Positions 36,793 to 47,350 of a stretch of DNA of 64,000 nucleotides are shown here, one piece after another. A program made the position numbers and the translations under genes. The first letter of the stretch is position 1; the number at the start of each line of letters is the position of its first letter. The DNA is from Physcomitrium patens (Eukaryota > Streptophyta > Bryopsida > Funariales > Funariaceae): positions 8,401,512 through 8,465,511 of the forward strand of contig NC_037271.1 of assembly GCF_000002425.4 (NCBI RefSeq), read 5' to 3'. The notes below the pieces were generated by a model. That model did no database searches. It was not told the DNA's origin and saw only the letters and a list, made by a program, of their open reading frames with translations.

Positions 36793-37340
36793 CGTCAAGG
36801 ACAAGAACTTGATAAAAAAAAATAAACAAGTGAGATTTTTCTCAAAGAAAGATGAAAAAATAGAAATAATTAAATATGTATATTAAGAAAGAAATAGGAA
36901 TGGCTATTCCCAAAGACAAGAAAATTAGATATCCTTCAAACTAGACTAGAAGCAAGAAAGGAATTGACAAGAATGAAGAAGGCTTCACTCTTGCCTCTAT
37001 ATATACTATCTACTTAGGAGCTATATGGCGACATTTTATATGACCTCCAAAAACATGTTGACTTTATACAATATGTATCTTAACTTGCAAGCCAAGTTTT
37101 CTATGTAGGCGCCACATAGTTAGCTTGTTCTGCAAGCTACTAACATGTGTGGCACGTGGTTAACTTGTTGACCAAGTTTTAACCTACCAATCAAGTATAA
37201 ACACATGTAAAGTCAAAGTAGCATCTATGAAGCTTCTAGGAAGCTACTCTAGAAGATATTATAAAATTAATCTATTTTTATTTACTTCTACCTATTCATA
37301 TCACCTAGATAACAATTATAGTAAATATATGGCTGTGACA
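36793..37340 (-). repeat. 5' LTR of E3
   Basis: 548 bp, ending GGCTGTGACA at 37340 (TGTCACAG start on its own strand). It carries 'gaagcttctaggaagctact', 'gagtgaa'-type and 'ctctatatatactatctact' family blocks. The flanking pentamers TTGTG (21544-21548) and CTATG (37341-37345) share three of five bases. Confidence 0.75.
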
Positions 37341-37529
37341 CTATGCCATATATATGTCCATTATAATTTAGATATTTTATAATCATATTCAAATATTATA
37401 CATATTAAAATTAAATTATCAACTTTTGGCATAAGCAAACTCTAAGAAAAACAACATTATTAAAAATTACTTTGAAACTATACAAAATATCATCTTTGAT
37501 GTTGCTATTATTTTATTATTATTATTAAA

Positions 37530-37731
37530 GAATGTTAAATAGATTTGTGTTTTGACTAAATAAACCCACCTTTGATGAAGATAAAGAATATGATAATTAA
37601 GATGAATGAGATTGGTTTTTATTGATTATAGATCTAGAGATTTTTTTTTTTTTTTTTTTCTCTCTCTCTCTCTCTATGATGGTTAAGATAGGTGAGTCAA
37701 TTTAGTAAAAACTGGGGTCTATTTAACATTC
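37530..37731. mobile_element. Small MITE-like inverted-repeat element
   Basis: About 202 bp with arms of roughly 45 bp: 37530-37577 (GAATGTTAAATAGA...) and the reverse complement of 37684-37731 (also GAATGTTAAATAGA...). The arms share GTTTT.ACTAAAT and the tail ACCCACCT/ACTCACCT. The middle is a poly(T)-(CT)n tract. There is no coding sequence. It is the first feature beyond the E3 LTR towards the host gene. Superfamily not assignable; flanking TTA-rich sequence hides any target duplication. Confidence 0.55.
37639..37675. repeat. Poly(T)-(CT)n tract
   Basis: A run of about 20 T followed by CT dinucleotides, within the MITE-like element. Confidence 0.9.
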
Positions 37732-37840
37732 GCCTTATTATTATCATAAAAGAGCCAATAGCATAAAACGACAAAAGAAAAAAGAAGAGTCTACACTTTA
37801 CAATAATACAATAATAAGCAAAAAAACTGACGTAAGCCCT

Positions 37841-39331
37841 TTGTTTCGAACACATGACACTGGACAAAGTCCAAAGGGCCGAGTTCTCTCTTTCATGGGG
37901 TGTGGCACAATTGGAGCCCATGCAAAACAACACTCTTCTCCAACCAGAACCTTCTGCTCTCACTGCGTTCCCACTTGGCGTTCCCACGCGGTGTTCCCAC
38001 GCGGTGTTCCCCCACGATGCCACATTGTCCAGTGACGATTGTCCGCCGATCGTCAGAGCCAACGAGAAATTCAAAAACTATGGACGAGGGTCGTCGTCGT
38101 CGTGCAATCCCCCTTTCCAAGGATAGCCAGAAGAAGCCAGAGCAGAGCAGCGCAGCGCAGCCTGGCCCCTCCCCAGCTACAGTAGGGTTAGCTAGCTTGA
38201 TAGGGGGGCCTTTATCCTCCGAAATTGCACTAGATCCGAGATCTGACCGCGCCACCATTGCTGTTCGCTCGCTCTGGCGCGCCTCGCAACTCCACCCCAC
38301 CACCTCCCTTGCCGCGCACAACCACCTGCTTCTCGAACTTTTACTTGCGGTAAGAATTTTACTGAACTTAACCACCATTGGGTGAGGCACTATCAGGGTT
38401 ACTACAGCCATGGATGGTTTTGATTGTTTGCTTGCATTTATGACAGTTGATTCCATCGCCGAACGCATTGACCATATTTATGGTGAACTGAGTTCTAGGA
38501 TTATGAATAAATAAATAAATAAATTTGTTTATTTAGTTTGTCTGGGGTGAAGGAAATGGGGGGTTAGGGGGGAGATGTTTGCCTTGGAAAGGGGGTCCAG
38601 GACAGGGGGAAGTGTCAACCTGGTGGTGAGTGCTAGAGGCCGAATGAATCATTATCATCATCAGCGGCTTATGTGCTTTTCTCCGGGACTCCCGTGAGAT
38701 TCCGTGCATAATGTGTGTTTGTGTGTATTCCTGCACAGAGCACTGCATTTATTAACGCTCTGGTTGGTTTTGAGGTTGGGATTCCTGAGCTCTGGTCCGG
38801 GGATGAGGCCGGGGGTGATGCATTTGAGCACTCTCGCGGACGGCCTCGAGTGGAGTTTGTTTGTACGTAGTTTGCATTTTAGTTGCTGTGATTTGAATGC
38901 GCACTTACTCGGGTGTACTGAAGCTGGATACTTTGTTTCTTTGCAAGTAGATGGTACTTGTGCTTGTTTCTAGGCTTCGGATGTGAGCAGCTGCCGTACT
39001 CTCATTTCCGCTCTTGTAAGAATCACTGTCCCTGCCGTTGGCCCTCATGTGCATCACCAAGCTAGTCCTCGTGGATCTGCTACGTTTTCGTGGTGCGTTG
39101 GGGGACATAAAATGCGATCTTGGAGTCGTGTGAACTGCGTAAGAGCTGGGTAAGCCACCTGCATTGTTAGACTTTGTAATTTGCGTTTCTTTTGAAACGC
39201 GGAAGCGGACACGGAGGTTGTTTAGCTTCTCTACGATGGCTTGTGATCTTGTCACGATGGTTCTTGCGTGAGCTGACTTCTTATCATAACGACACTCCCA
39301 ACAAACACTTTCATTATAGAACGGCAAGAAG
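37841..39331 (+). promoter_or_regulatory. Upstream region and probable 5' UTR of the GT34 gene
   Basis: GC rises abruptly here and CpG is frequent, as expected for a plant promoter and 5' UTR. A possible 5'-UTR intron runs from 38350 (GCG|GTAAGA) to 38973 (TTGTTTCTAG|GC). A 13-bp direct repeat (GTTCCCACGCGGT, twice at about 37979-38004) and an (AATA)n run at about 38507-38524 are present. Open frames occur on both strands but overlap each other and show no recognisable protein, so I do not call them genes. No clear TATA box was seen; the transcription start is not placed. Confidence 0.4.
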
Positions 39332-41320
39332 ATGCGTCAAGTAACAGAAAACACGATGTTCCGTCAACTTTCTCACGACCATATGAAGGCCAAGCTGCAT
39401 TCGTACAACCCTCAGCGGTTTCTCGCCACACCCAAAGGCCGCAAAGTGATGAAGTCGTTGAACACTTTTAAGATCACCATTCTGTGCGGGTGCATCACTA
39501 TCCTGGTGCTCCGTGGTACTCTGGGTCCTGGAGGATTCTTCGGGGGCAACCCGCAGTCAGTTGACTTGAGGGACCAGATTATCAGGTCGCAGAGAGCACG
39601 CGTACTAGCTCAGGTTGAAGAAGCGATTCCCGATGAGGTCACTGCTAGTAAGTTCGTGGAAGAGGAGAATTGGGACCCGAATACGCCTTACACCCTGGGT
39701 CCTAAAATCACGGATTGGGATGCGCAACGAGAGACGTGGAATACTCTGAATGCAGGTATGAACCAAACTTTGAGCGGTAAACCGAAGACGTTGCTCGTTT
39801 CGGGATCTCAGCCGGGACCCTGTGCCAACCCAATGGGTGACTTCTATCACTTGAAGTTTCTGAAAAACAGGATTGATTACGCTCGCCTTCATGGACTTGA
39901 GTTCTTTTACAATATGGCCACCTTTGAGAAGGAGATGAGCTCTTTCTGGGCGAAGCTGCCTCTACTGAGAAAGATGATGCTCAATCACCCTGACGTTGAG
40001 TGGGTATGGTGGATGGATAGTGATGCTATTTTCACTGACTTTACCTTTGAGATGCCCATGGAGAAGTACGGGAATAACAACTTGATCGTGCACGGGTTTC
40101 ATAACTTATTGTATGAGCAGCATCGCTGGATAGGTCTGAACACTGGCAGTTTCCTCATTAGGAACTGTCAGTGGTCGTTGGATTTGCTCGACGCATTAGC
40201 CCCCTTTGGACCACAAGGACCAACTAGGGTTAAAGCAGGTACCACCTTCTTTCAGCACCTCTTGCATTTACTTAGATGGAAATGCGTCACAATGTGAAGT
40301 CTTTGGGACATGGTTAGAGTTTAAGCGCATTGTGTTGCTGGTATTTGTGCCCCCTTTCGTTTTCAGCGAATTAGTCCCGACTTTGTGAAATTTCTGTTCT
40401 GCACACTTCAACTCTATTTCGCTGATAGATGGAGCTTTGTGTCGTCTGTTTGACTTCTTCTGCCAGTAGAGGGCATGTTCCACGTTCTTTTTGGCCTGGG
40501 GAAATTCTGTAGAGCCTCGTGGTATCTGAAATGCTGTGCTAATTGGAAGTGGTATTGACGGAGATTGTAACACTAATTAAAAGCGTACGCACCTTGTTAG
40601 GTGGAATACATCTACAGAGTTTGATGTGTAGCAGTAGTTTCGTTACATTGTCCAGTTCTGGTTGTTCGGAATGTAGACCAGAAGATGTTGACTTCTTTGA
40701 CATGCATCGATTTGACTTGATTGACCTGGTAAATTGTTCTCGTCTGATTTTGAAATGAATCACCATCATATCTTGAAAGGATGCATGGGCAATACTCTCT
40801 TCTTATATTCACTGTGCGATATTCTGCAGGCGAATTGTTTACTGAGAAGCTCGTAGATCGACCTGCTTTTGAGGCGGATGACCAATCCGCTCTTGTGTAT
40901 CTCATTCTGCATGGTGATCCTAAGTGGAAGGCTCACACATATCTTGAGTGGGAGTTCTTCTTGCACGGGTACTGGAAGTATGTGGTTTACAACTACGAGG
41001 AAATGATGGCCAAGAACCACCCGGGGTATGGTGATGAGAGATGGCCTTTTGTGACTCACTTTGTTGGGTGCAAACCTTGCAAGTTAGGAGCGAACGCTGA
41101 GAACGACGAATGCTTCAGACAGATGGAGCGGGCATTCAATTTTGCAGATAATCAGGTGCTTGAGAAATACGGGTACTCTCATCGGGCTCTTGGATCGTTC
41201 AAGACGCAAAAAATTCGCAGAGATTCTTCTGACCCACTGGGCTTGGAGAACGTCGAACACTCTGAACAGATTATATCCGAACAAGAGGTCGATCAGGACA
41301 TGAACGAAGCCAGGATTTAG
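39332..41320 (+). CDS. Xyloglucan 6-xylosyltransferase-type glycosyltransferase (GT34)
   Basis: Two coding exons, 39332-40238 and 40830-41320, joined across a 591-bp GT-AG intron (GCAG|GTACC ... CTGCAG|GCG, phase 1), giving about 465 residues, normal for the family. Type II Golgi membrane protein: cytosolic N-terminus, one transmembrane segment at about residues 46-62 (FKITILCGCITILVLRG, almost the XXT5 signature), short stem, then the GT34 domain. Visible hallmarks are YTLGPKITDWD, the DSD metal/sugar-nucleotide motif at residues 229-231 (WWMDSDAIF), WIGLNTGSFLIRN, RPAFEADDQSALVYL, HGYW, and ERWPFVTHFVGCKPC. These enzymes transfer xylose from UDP-xylose to the glucan backbone of xyloglucan in the Golgi. 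Wording of the motifs is closest to the XXT3/4/5 clade. The chosen ATG is the first in a frame that leads into the conserved N-terminal region. No defects seen. Assignment to GT34 is firm; XXT versus galactosyltransferase activity is inferred. Confidence 0.93.
40239..40829 (+). other. Intron of the GT34 gene
   Basis: 591 bp, donor GTACCA after codon 302 plus one base, acceptor TTCTGCAG. Joining at these sites restores the conserved stretch APFGPQGP...GELFTEKL...RPAFEADDQS. Confidence 0.88.
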
Positions 41321-42110
41321 TTGGAGGTTATTCTTGAAGTGAATCTCGAGGCTTTCTCCTACGAGGACTTCTCCGACTAGGGAAGGATTCACTACTTCGT
41401 ATCTGATTTAAAATTCCTCGGGGTAGTTTGGCCACTTTGCCTACACTTCCCTCTTTGCGATGCATACACTCCGGGCCGAGATCCTGAAACCTGTAGACGC
41501 GGAGATTTTGCTTTTGTCCCAAAATCTCATTGACGTATTCTTTTTGTACGCGTTTCAAGCTCGTACTTCAGATCTCTGTGCAGTCATTAGTGGGGTTGTC
41601 GTTTGTAAGCTACTACGCTTTCGGAAGACAAGTTCTCGTAACAAGGATGATGTTGCGAAATTGTTTCTAGCAATCCTCGTGGATTATGTAATAGGGTAAT
41701 AGTATGGCTTATGTTGCTTAACCAACGTCATGCCCACAGATGGGACAGTCGTCTGAATTCCATGTGCTGTTTGACCCCTTGTACCGTAAACAAAATTTGT
41801 CTTTTAATATACTTATCCAAAAGGATTAGTCTTTCATTGCTATTGATAACTTCTCTCTCCTTCCAATCTGGGTGTTGTAGATACACATTTGATCCTGAGT
41901 TGTTTTGTGCTTGTGGCCATATCTGTCACGTGATTTTGCAACTGCTTTGTCTCTACCAAGAGCCATTTCTGATGGAATTTATGATGGTGGTCTTATCCTT
42001 CAATTCCCTGAATGTAACCAGTGCACATGAGGCCAGAGGATGTATCGAACTTACATTATATTCCTGCATCTTGTGTTACCGAACATAAATACTTGTCATC
42101 ATTGAATGAA
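41321..42110 (+). other. 3' flank / probable 3' UTR of the GT34 gene
   Basis: GC remains gene-like for several hundred bases. AT-rich candidates for polyadenylation lie near 42080-42110 (ACATAAATAC, TGAATGAAAT). Small open frames here show no family resemblance. The exact transcript end is not visible. Confidence 0.4.
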
Positions 42111-42979
42111 ATTATGGAGAAATCCGGATGACAGGGTGCGCAGAGATCTTGTGGGTCTGCATCACGTCACGTCGTTTATGAACAAGGAGGGAGGTGAGCT
42201 GATGGATCCCTGATTATAATTAGTGTTTCTAGGATTCTTCTTCTGTAGTTATTTTTACATCTTCAATTGATATTCACAACAAAGTTAAGATACTGAATTG
42301 CTTTCAATGTGAATATAGTTTTGCTTATCTGCATTTTATTTCTTAGCTTATCTATAGTGAAATAAAACATAGTGCTACAACATTTTTTAATAAGCCAGCA
42401 ATAGAGGTGTAGTTTCCCCCCCATAGCATTGGTGTTTATTGCCTTAAAATATACTTGTGTGAGCTTGGGCACCTTAAAATCATGTTTTAAAGTTAGCAGC
42501 ATTGTGCCCTCAACATTACTAATATTATTTTATGAATTCTCAAGAATATTTATGGTAATTTATAGTATTTATGAAGAAGAGTGAGCACCTCTACTAATGT
42601 TATTTTTTTTGCAAGATTAGTTAGATCTTCCGTACTTTTTAAAATAATGATGTACTTGTATTATTTTCTTTTAGAATTTTTTTTGTTTTTTAAATTCTAA
42701 AAAAATGAATATCTTAAATAAAATCCAAAATTATTTATATGTATATTGGATACAGAAATCACAAAAATAAGTTTAAAAGAAGACATGCTTGTAGTATTAG
42801 AATAATGAGCCTTGTTTCTATTTTGGCTTACAATTATTTTAATACATTGATGATAATTATTTGGTTAAAATATTATTATTTTGTTTTTTCCTATCTCACA
42901 ACTTTAAGTCTTCATTCTATAAAACCATCCATTGATGATTGAAGTTTTTAATTTATTCTTTGACAAATATCGTAATCTA

Positions 42980-43020
<41 letters not shown>

Positions 43021-43533
43021 AATTAAAATTTTAATAATTTAAAAAAGAATGAAAAGTAGATGAATTTTATTTAATCTAGTTTGAATATAGTTTTGAAATT
43101 TAAACGAACATTGTTGCATGAAAAAGATAAGAAAAAATATAGAGAGTAAGTGAAAAAGGAATTGGTATCAAATTTTTTATAAGATGTATTTAATATATAT
43201 ATGATAAATGTTTAACATCTGTAAATTTTAAATTTAAGAAAAGTCCTATTATAATTACATCTTTGTAACTTTGATTTATGTTCTTATCTATACCATTGTC
43301 AAGGTTATTTAAGTCATAATAAAAACTCTAGAACTTAACTTGGGTTTATCTCATGGCCTTCAATTTGAATGGAAGTATTAAATATTATTTTTAAGAAAAA
43401 TGATCTTAATTGCAATTATTAGTTTTTAACATTTTTACTTGTATATTTAATTAATCTTTAAAGTAAACCCACAAAAGTTATGCTGTCAAAATATTTCTTT
43501 ACGTCAAGACGCTAATTTATTTTTATTATTATC
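42111..43533. other. AT-rich intergenic region between the two host genes
   Basis: No gene, RNA or named repeat recognised. A long (TA)n microsatellite lies at about 42987-43016. Confidence 0.5.
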
Positions 43534-43962
43534 TTAAAAGACTCCAGCTATGGGCGCATTCATGTTAGTTATAGGTTCCAACCTGGCGAAGTTACTTCTC
43601 ACATCGGTGAAGTTATCATCCTTATCTGGGCCACCAACAATTGCACCCATAGCCAAGTTGGGGTTAGGATTGTTGCTGTTAAAATAAGCGTAACCTTGAC
43701 CATATCCAATTTTTTGTGGTAGAGCCGACATAGAGGGCAACTATGATGAGCGATGGTGGGGTTGTAATGGATATTAAATGCCAAATCCAACCATGTAAGA
43801 CAATCTGTTAGGATTGTCTCCTAGAACATAATCCACCTGACACAAGTCACATAGAAGAAAGGACCGTCATTGCTTGTTGACGTTTGGCAACAACTGATGC
43901 AAAACTGAGACCGACTTCTTGTGCTAAACCAGCAACAACAGAAAATCAAAAGAACAGAACGA

Positions 43963-43994
<32 letters not shown>

Positions 43995-45921
43995 GGGGGA
44001 GAAGATGGAAAAAGGTTGATATGTTGAGTATAGACAGTTTTGCAGAATTCTAACCTGGTTTTGTGCTATCGTGGTAAGTTGGGAGGGCGTGATCTGGCGG
44101 CCTCCGCAATTCACAGTTGCTTTTGCCATCGCTAGCGATCTAGCGTAGCTCGTTAGTAGAAAGGCGGCCGATGTCACACCCTGCAAATTTGAGCCCCCAG
44201 TCTGATACAAGAGACCACCTGAACATACCACAAAAATTTAGTATACAGCTTTTGGTTGTATGTAAGACTCATTTCAGGATGTATGGACCAAGGAATTGTT
44301 AAATTTTGTGAAGCTGCGAGAAGCCGGGTTTCGTGCCTGGAGTGTATGCAGTCGTCGACCTCGGACTGATGGACGAAGGCAACACTTGACAGATATAATC
44401 ATCGGCACTGTCTTTGTAAGCTTGCTGGAGCCCTTGAGTTCCCCCTAGAATAGCCTGCGCATGACGTGAACGATTTTTGGTTGAATTGTCCAGGGATTCC
44501 AGGTTTGTGATGTAATTATAAACATTTGAAACCGAGAAATTCTATAGATGTCGTCTCGTCCTAGTTATGTGCAGATTTTTCCCACAGAAACGATTGGTTC
44601 TGCTTCATTGTAGGCTGAGACTCACCTCCCTAGATTATGTTGTAAGGAATGATCCGCGACAATGGAGCATGTGTACAAAGCAAAGCAAGCAATTCTACTC
44701 ACCTTAGCTGCAAGTATTTGCGCTCCTGCATATCTGTTATCCCAATTAAATGCATTCACTGGCACAGTCGTGCCTCCAAAGGCTTTCCCATTCGTCACTA
44801 GATATTGAAGGTAGCGGTCTTGTCGAGTGGCTTTAAACAACCATGCGGCACCCCATACAAGTTCATCCTGAAAGTTTATAATTTCTCGTATTGTTCAAAA
44901 CTGGACGTAGTGCATTGGATCAACAAAATAAAGTTTTAAATAGAACGACGTGAGACTGATAATGCATGCATCTGAAGGAAGATTCGGTTTGTGGCTCACG
45001 TGGTATCCAGAGTAGGAACAGTGGAAAGGACATACGGCTTTAGGGAGACTGTCACTGTACTTGCCTCGATACTGATTTGCAAAGTTGAAAATATGCCAAC
45101 AGTCTAACCATGTTATTTCAGATTTCAGCATGTGACATCTCTCAACAATAATTGAACTAGTTTCCATAACATGTCTGTGGATGGTTTGCCTGTATGTCTG
45201 CGATGCTTATTCTTCTGAAGCTTTGAGAAGATCCATTGTGAGGGCATCAAAATGACTCACCCGCCTAGCGCTCCGAATGAGAGTGTTGGAATGTTCGCTG
45301 TCGATACGACGAAAAGCCATGGACGCTGCGGCAAATGCTGCAGCAGTCTCCGCTGCGATATCAGATCCCGGATTGTTGGCGTCGATCTTGTAGGCTGTGC
45401 GCGGTGTGTCCATGTCCTCAGGTCTCTGCCAGCATCGGTGATTGGCGTGTGCATCACCGACCTGAATTTAGGCACACCATCGACACTGGTGAATAGTGAT
45501 TACGAATCAGATTTCATGCAAATTAACTAAAGAATTAGCTTTCATCTTGCACCCATATCTGTGTTCACAATAACTGTACCGATTTGGTTCAAAGTTTTTT
45601 TAGCACCATTTGAAAAGTTTGCATCTGTCCAACGGCATAATGTGTTATTCTAATTTATCATCACGAATAGAGTTGGATCTGCGGGAGATGTGTTAGTAGA
45701 GAACCGACCTGAACCCAAAGTTCTTCGGGCTCAGTGTAGCAACTCAAGAAATAGTCTGTTCCCCAGCGTATGTTGTTCAGTACGTTATGCAACTGCCCTG
45801 TGGCGCGAAAATTGTCGCCAAACTCCACCACACTCCAGGCAAGCATAGTGATGGTGCAGGCCATCGGTAGCCCAAACTTGACGTTGTCACCAGCGTCATA
45901 ATACCCTCCAGTAATACAATC
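43534..45921 (-). pseudogene. GH9 endo-1,4-beta-glucanase (cellulase) gene remnant
   Basis: Seven exons read on the minus strand: 45709-45921 ([17 protein letters not shown], with the catalytic-base Asp pair), 45261-45461 ([13 protein letters not shown]-like block, [19 protein letters not shown]), about 45000-45095 ([23 protein letters not shown]), 44703-44867 (DELVWGAAWLFKAT), 44337-44454 (LQQAYKDSADDYICQVLP), 44055-44218 (GGLLYQTGG, VTSAAFLL), 43534-43836 (VDYVLGDNP, SYMVGFG, then QKIG, NPNPNLAMGAIVGGP, DNFTDVRSNFARLEP). Except as noted, phases fit. About 420 residues are visible of the usual 490-500 or so. Defects: no recognisable first exon (signal peptide and start of the domain); two in-frame stops in the last exon, at 43774-43776 and 43741-43743, just before the region with the catalytic Glu; a GC donor (CCAG|GCACGA) after 44337; no AG acceptor in matching phase before the third exon. 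GH9 enzymes cut beta-1,4-glucans in the wall. A decayed copy is most likely; an intact gene with unusual splicing is possible but less so. Confidence 0.85.
43962..43999. repeat. A25-G13 homopolymer pair
   Basis: Twenty-five A followed directly by thirteen G, in the intron between the last two GH9 exons (read as C13-T25 on the gene strand). Possible slippage hotspot or G-quadruplex former; it may also be a sequencing or assembly weak point. Confidence 0.9.
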
Positions 45922-46629
45922 CTTTCATCAACCCTGCTCTGGCAGCGAACTTAGAAAAAAGAAGCTGTGAACAATGAGGACTTCGTTGAGTAGGAGAGCG
46001 TCTCTCAGATATGTCAATCATACTTCTTTAGTCAGTGATGGAAATTTCTCACATTCATCGAATGTTCAAGTCGAGAAATCTTAGATCCACATTATATCCA
46101 CAGTTTGGCGAAACTTTCATTTGAGGACAGCTAACGCAAATCAATGAGGCGTGCGTTATTGTCAATGAAGGACTTAAAAACCGTTCCAGGTTTAGCATGA
46201 ATATGGTACATTCACGAAAAAGTGGATTAAATTATCTTCTTCTATTTAGTGGTGTGCTCATCTAAGGATAAAAGTCTGATGGGGAAGTGCGTTGCAACGT
46301 TAGTAAAACAACTAGAGACCTTACCTACGGGCAATGGAGAGGGTTGTTGTGGTGTGAGAAGTTGAGGACAGAATGTGGTTGTTTTTTCAGGAAATTTTGT
46401 ACGATTTGTCAACCCTCTCATGCACTTCGACTTTAGATGTGCACGTGACTTACATTTCGATTTTACTTCCAATTATAAAATCTGATTGTTGTGCCGCAAC
46501 TTCTATTATTCAGCGAATCTAGGGACGAGCGTCATTGTGAAGTCAAAGTCCTGTCTTTGAATCCGGCACATGATGCGCTACCAACTCAGCAAGCAATTTC
46601 TACTAGCATCCAGGTCTTGCTCGTGTGAG
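45922..46629. other. Region upstream of the GH9 remnant, first exon not found
   Basis: I searched the minus strand here for the usual GH9 N-terminal block (a FFEAQRSG-like motif and RV.WRG) and did not find it. Gene-like base composition but no recognised coding sequence. A tRNA-like A-box stretch at about 46575-46605 is discussed under rejected items. Confidence 0.4.
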
Positions 46630-47350
46630 TAGGTGATGAGAATTCTCGACTCTCACCACAATAGATGCCCAACTTGGCGCAGTTAGCAAAATGGAATGGG
46701 GCTGCAGCGTAGCGGCGTTCGCCTACACTGATCTGAACATAAACGATGAAAGAACTGAGCATGAATGAAAGCCAGCCAGCAGTAAATCCCAGTGCATGGT
46801 CGGTTCTTTATGCAACGCTCATGGCTTCCGCTGCAACGCTCGGCGTTCCAGCTTCAGTTGTTCACAGAGTCATTACGAGATGCTTGCCAGTACCGCAGTC
46901 ATTTTGTTTGACCAGCCCACGATCACCAGCACGTGAGCAGTGTCCAGTAACTCAGAAGCGTAAACCATCACAATCAAGTTCGTTTGCTTTTCGTTGTGTC
47001 GTGGAAATGATGCAAATTCTTGTCCTTGAATTCACCTTTGGATTGCATCGGACGAAAACGCTCTTCTGCAGTCAAGAAATCCTTACAATAAGTTCCATCA
47101 GTTCATTTGCAACTACAGAGACCGACGGAGCAATAATAGCCAAGACGCCTCTATGACTTCCTAAACTTGGTAGAGGACAAGCTGATGTTGGCTGATGCTC
47201 TCACTTGGCTAGATCTCAATTTTTCATGCATCACCTGATAGCACAACTTCTGAGATGCAGCTTCTAGGTCTGATTCTACTTGTGGGCTCATTTTCGATGC
47301 GTTCTGTCTGATCAGGTCGGTAAGATCTCTTGCAGCTCGTAGCTGGTTTC
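46630..47350 (-). other. Unidentified coding-like stretches on the minus strand
   Basis: Three stretches look like exons. At about 47235-47345, between a CAG acceptor and a CAG|GTGATG donor, an amphipathic helix-like segment is encoded (DLTDLIRQNASKMSPQVESD). At about 47095-47155, ending at a GTAAGG donor, lies a hydrophobic segment (VLAIIAPSVSVVANELMELI). At about 46670-46740, ending near a GTGAGA donor, lies RYAAAPFHFANCAKLGIYC. Frames between them are closed, and I recognise no family. They could be remnants of a neighbouring gene whose other exons were lost to the repeats beyond 47350. A plus-strand frame at 46746-47156 overlaps them and seems less likely to code. Confidence 0.3.

Larger units (their letters stand above)
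21549..37340 (-). mobile_element. Ty3/gypsy chromovirus relic E3 with both LTRs (broken, split)
   Basis: Minus-strand fossil, 15.8 kb including 9.3 kb of later insertion. From high to low: 5' LTR 36793-37340; leader with one hairpin-like unit about 36660-36790; gag about 35640-36600 with a CCHC-type knuckle near 35740-35790; protease about 35035-35640 (an LLDS-like active site is recognisable around 35510); reverse transcriptase about 24745-25673 with a Y-L-D-D motif near 25165; RNase H about 24240-24745; integrase about 23110-24235; chromodomain about 22850-23050; small extra ORF region about 22470-22730; 3' LTR 21549-22263. It is less decayed than E1 or E2 but has many breaks. The inverted R2 pair at 25674-34997 separates protease from reverse transcriptase. 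Confidence 0.88.

Noticed and set aside
37697-38468. Overlapping open frames on both strands (up to 191 codons) upstream of the GT34 gene
   Set aside because: GC-rich DNA gives chance frames; those on the two strands overlap fully, none resembles a protein family, and the region behaves like a promoter and 5' UTR.
43741-43836. A very short intron in the last GH9 exon that would remove both stops
   Set aside because: A GT...AG pair about 50 bases apart can be drawn, but it would delete the conserved block after SYMVGFG and is shorter than normal plant introns.
46560-46610. tRNA-like sequence on the minus strand (TTGCTGAGTTGGTAGCGC followed by a GGATTCAAAGAC stretch)
   Set aside because: The A-box-like part is fair, but the B-box-like part is poor and too close, leaving no room for an anticodon arm; no acceptor stem can be formed. 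At best a fragment of a tRNA or SINE head.
46746-47156. Plus-strand open frame of 136 codons
   Set aside because: No recognisable domain, composition is ordinary, and it overlaps minus-strand stretches with better splice-like ends. Likely a chance frame.
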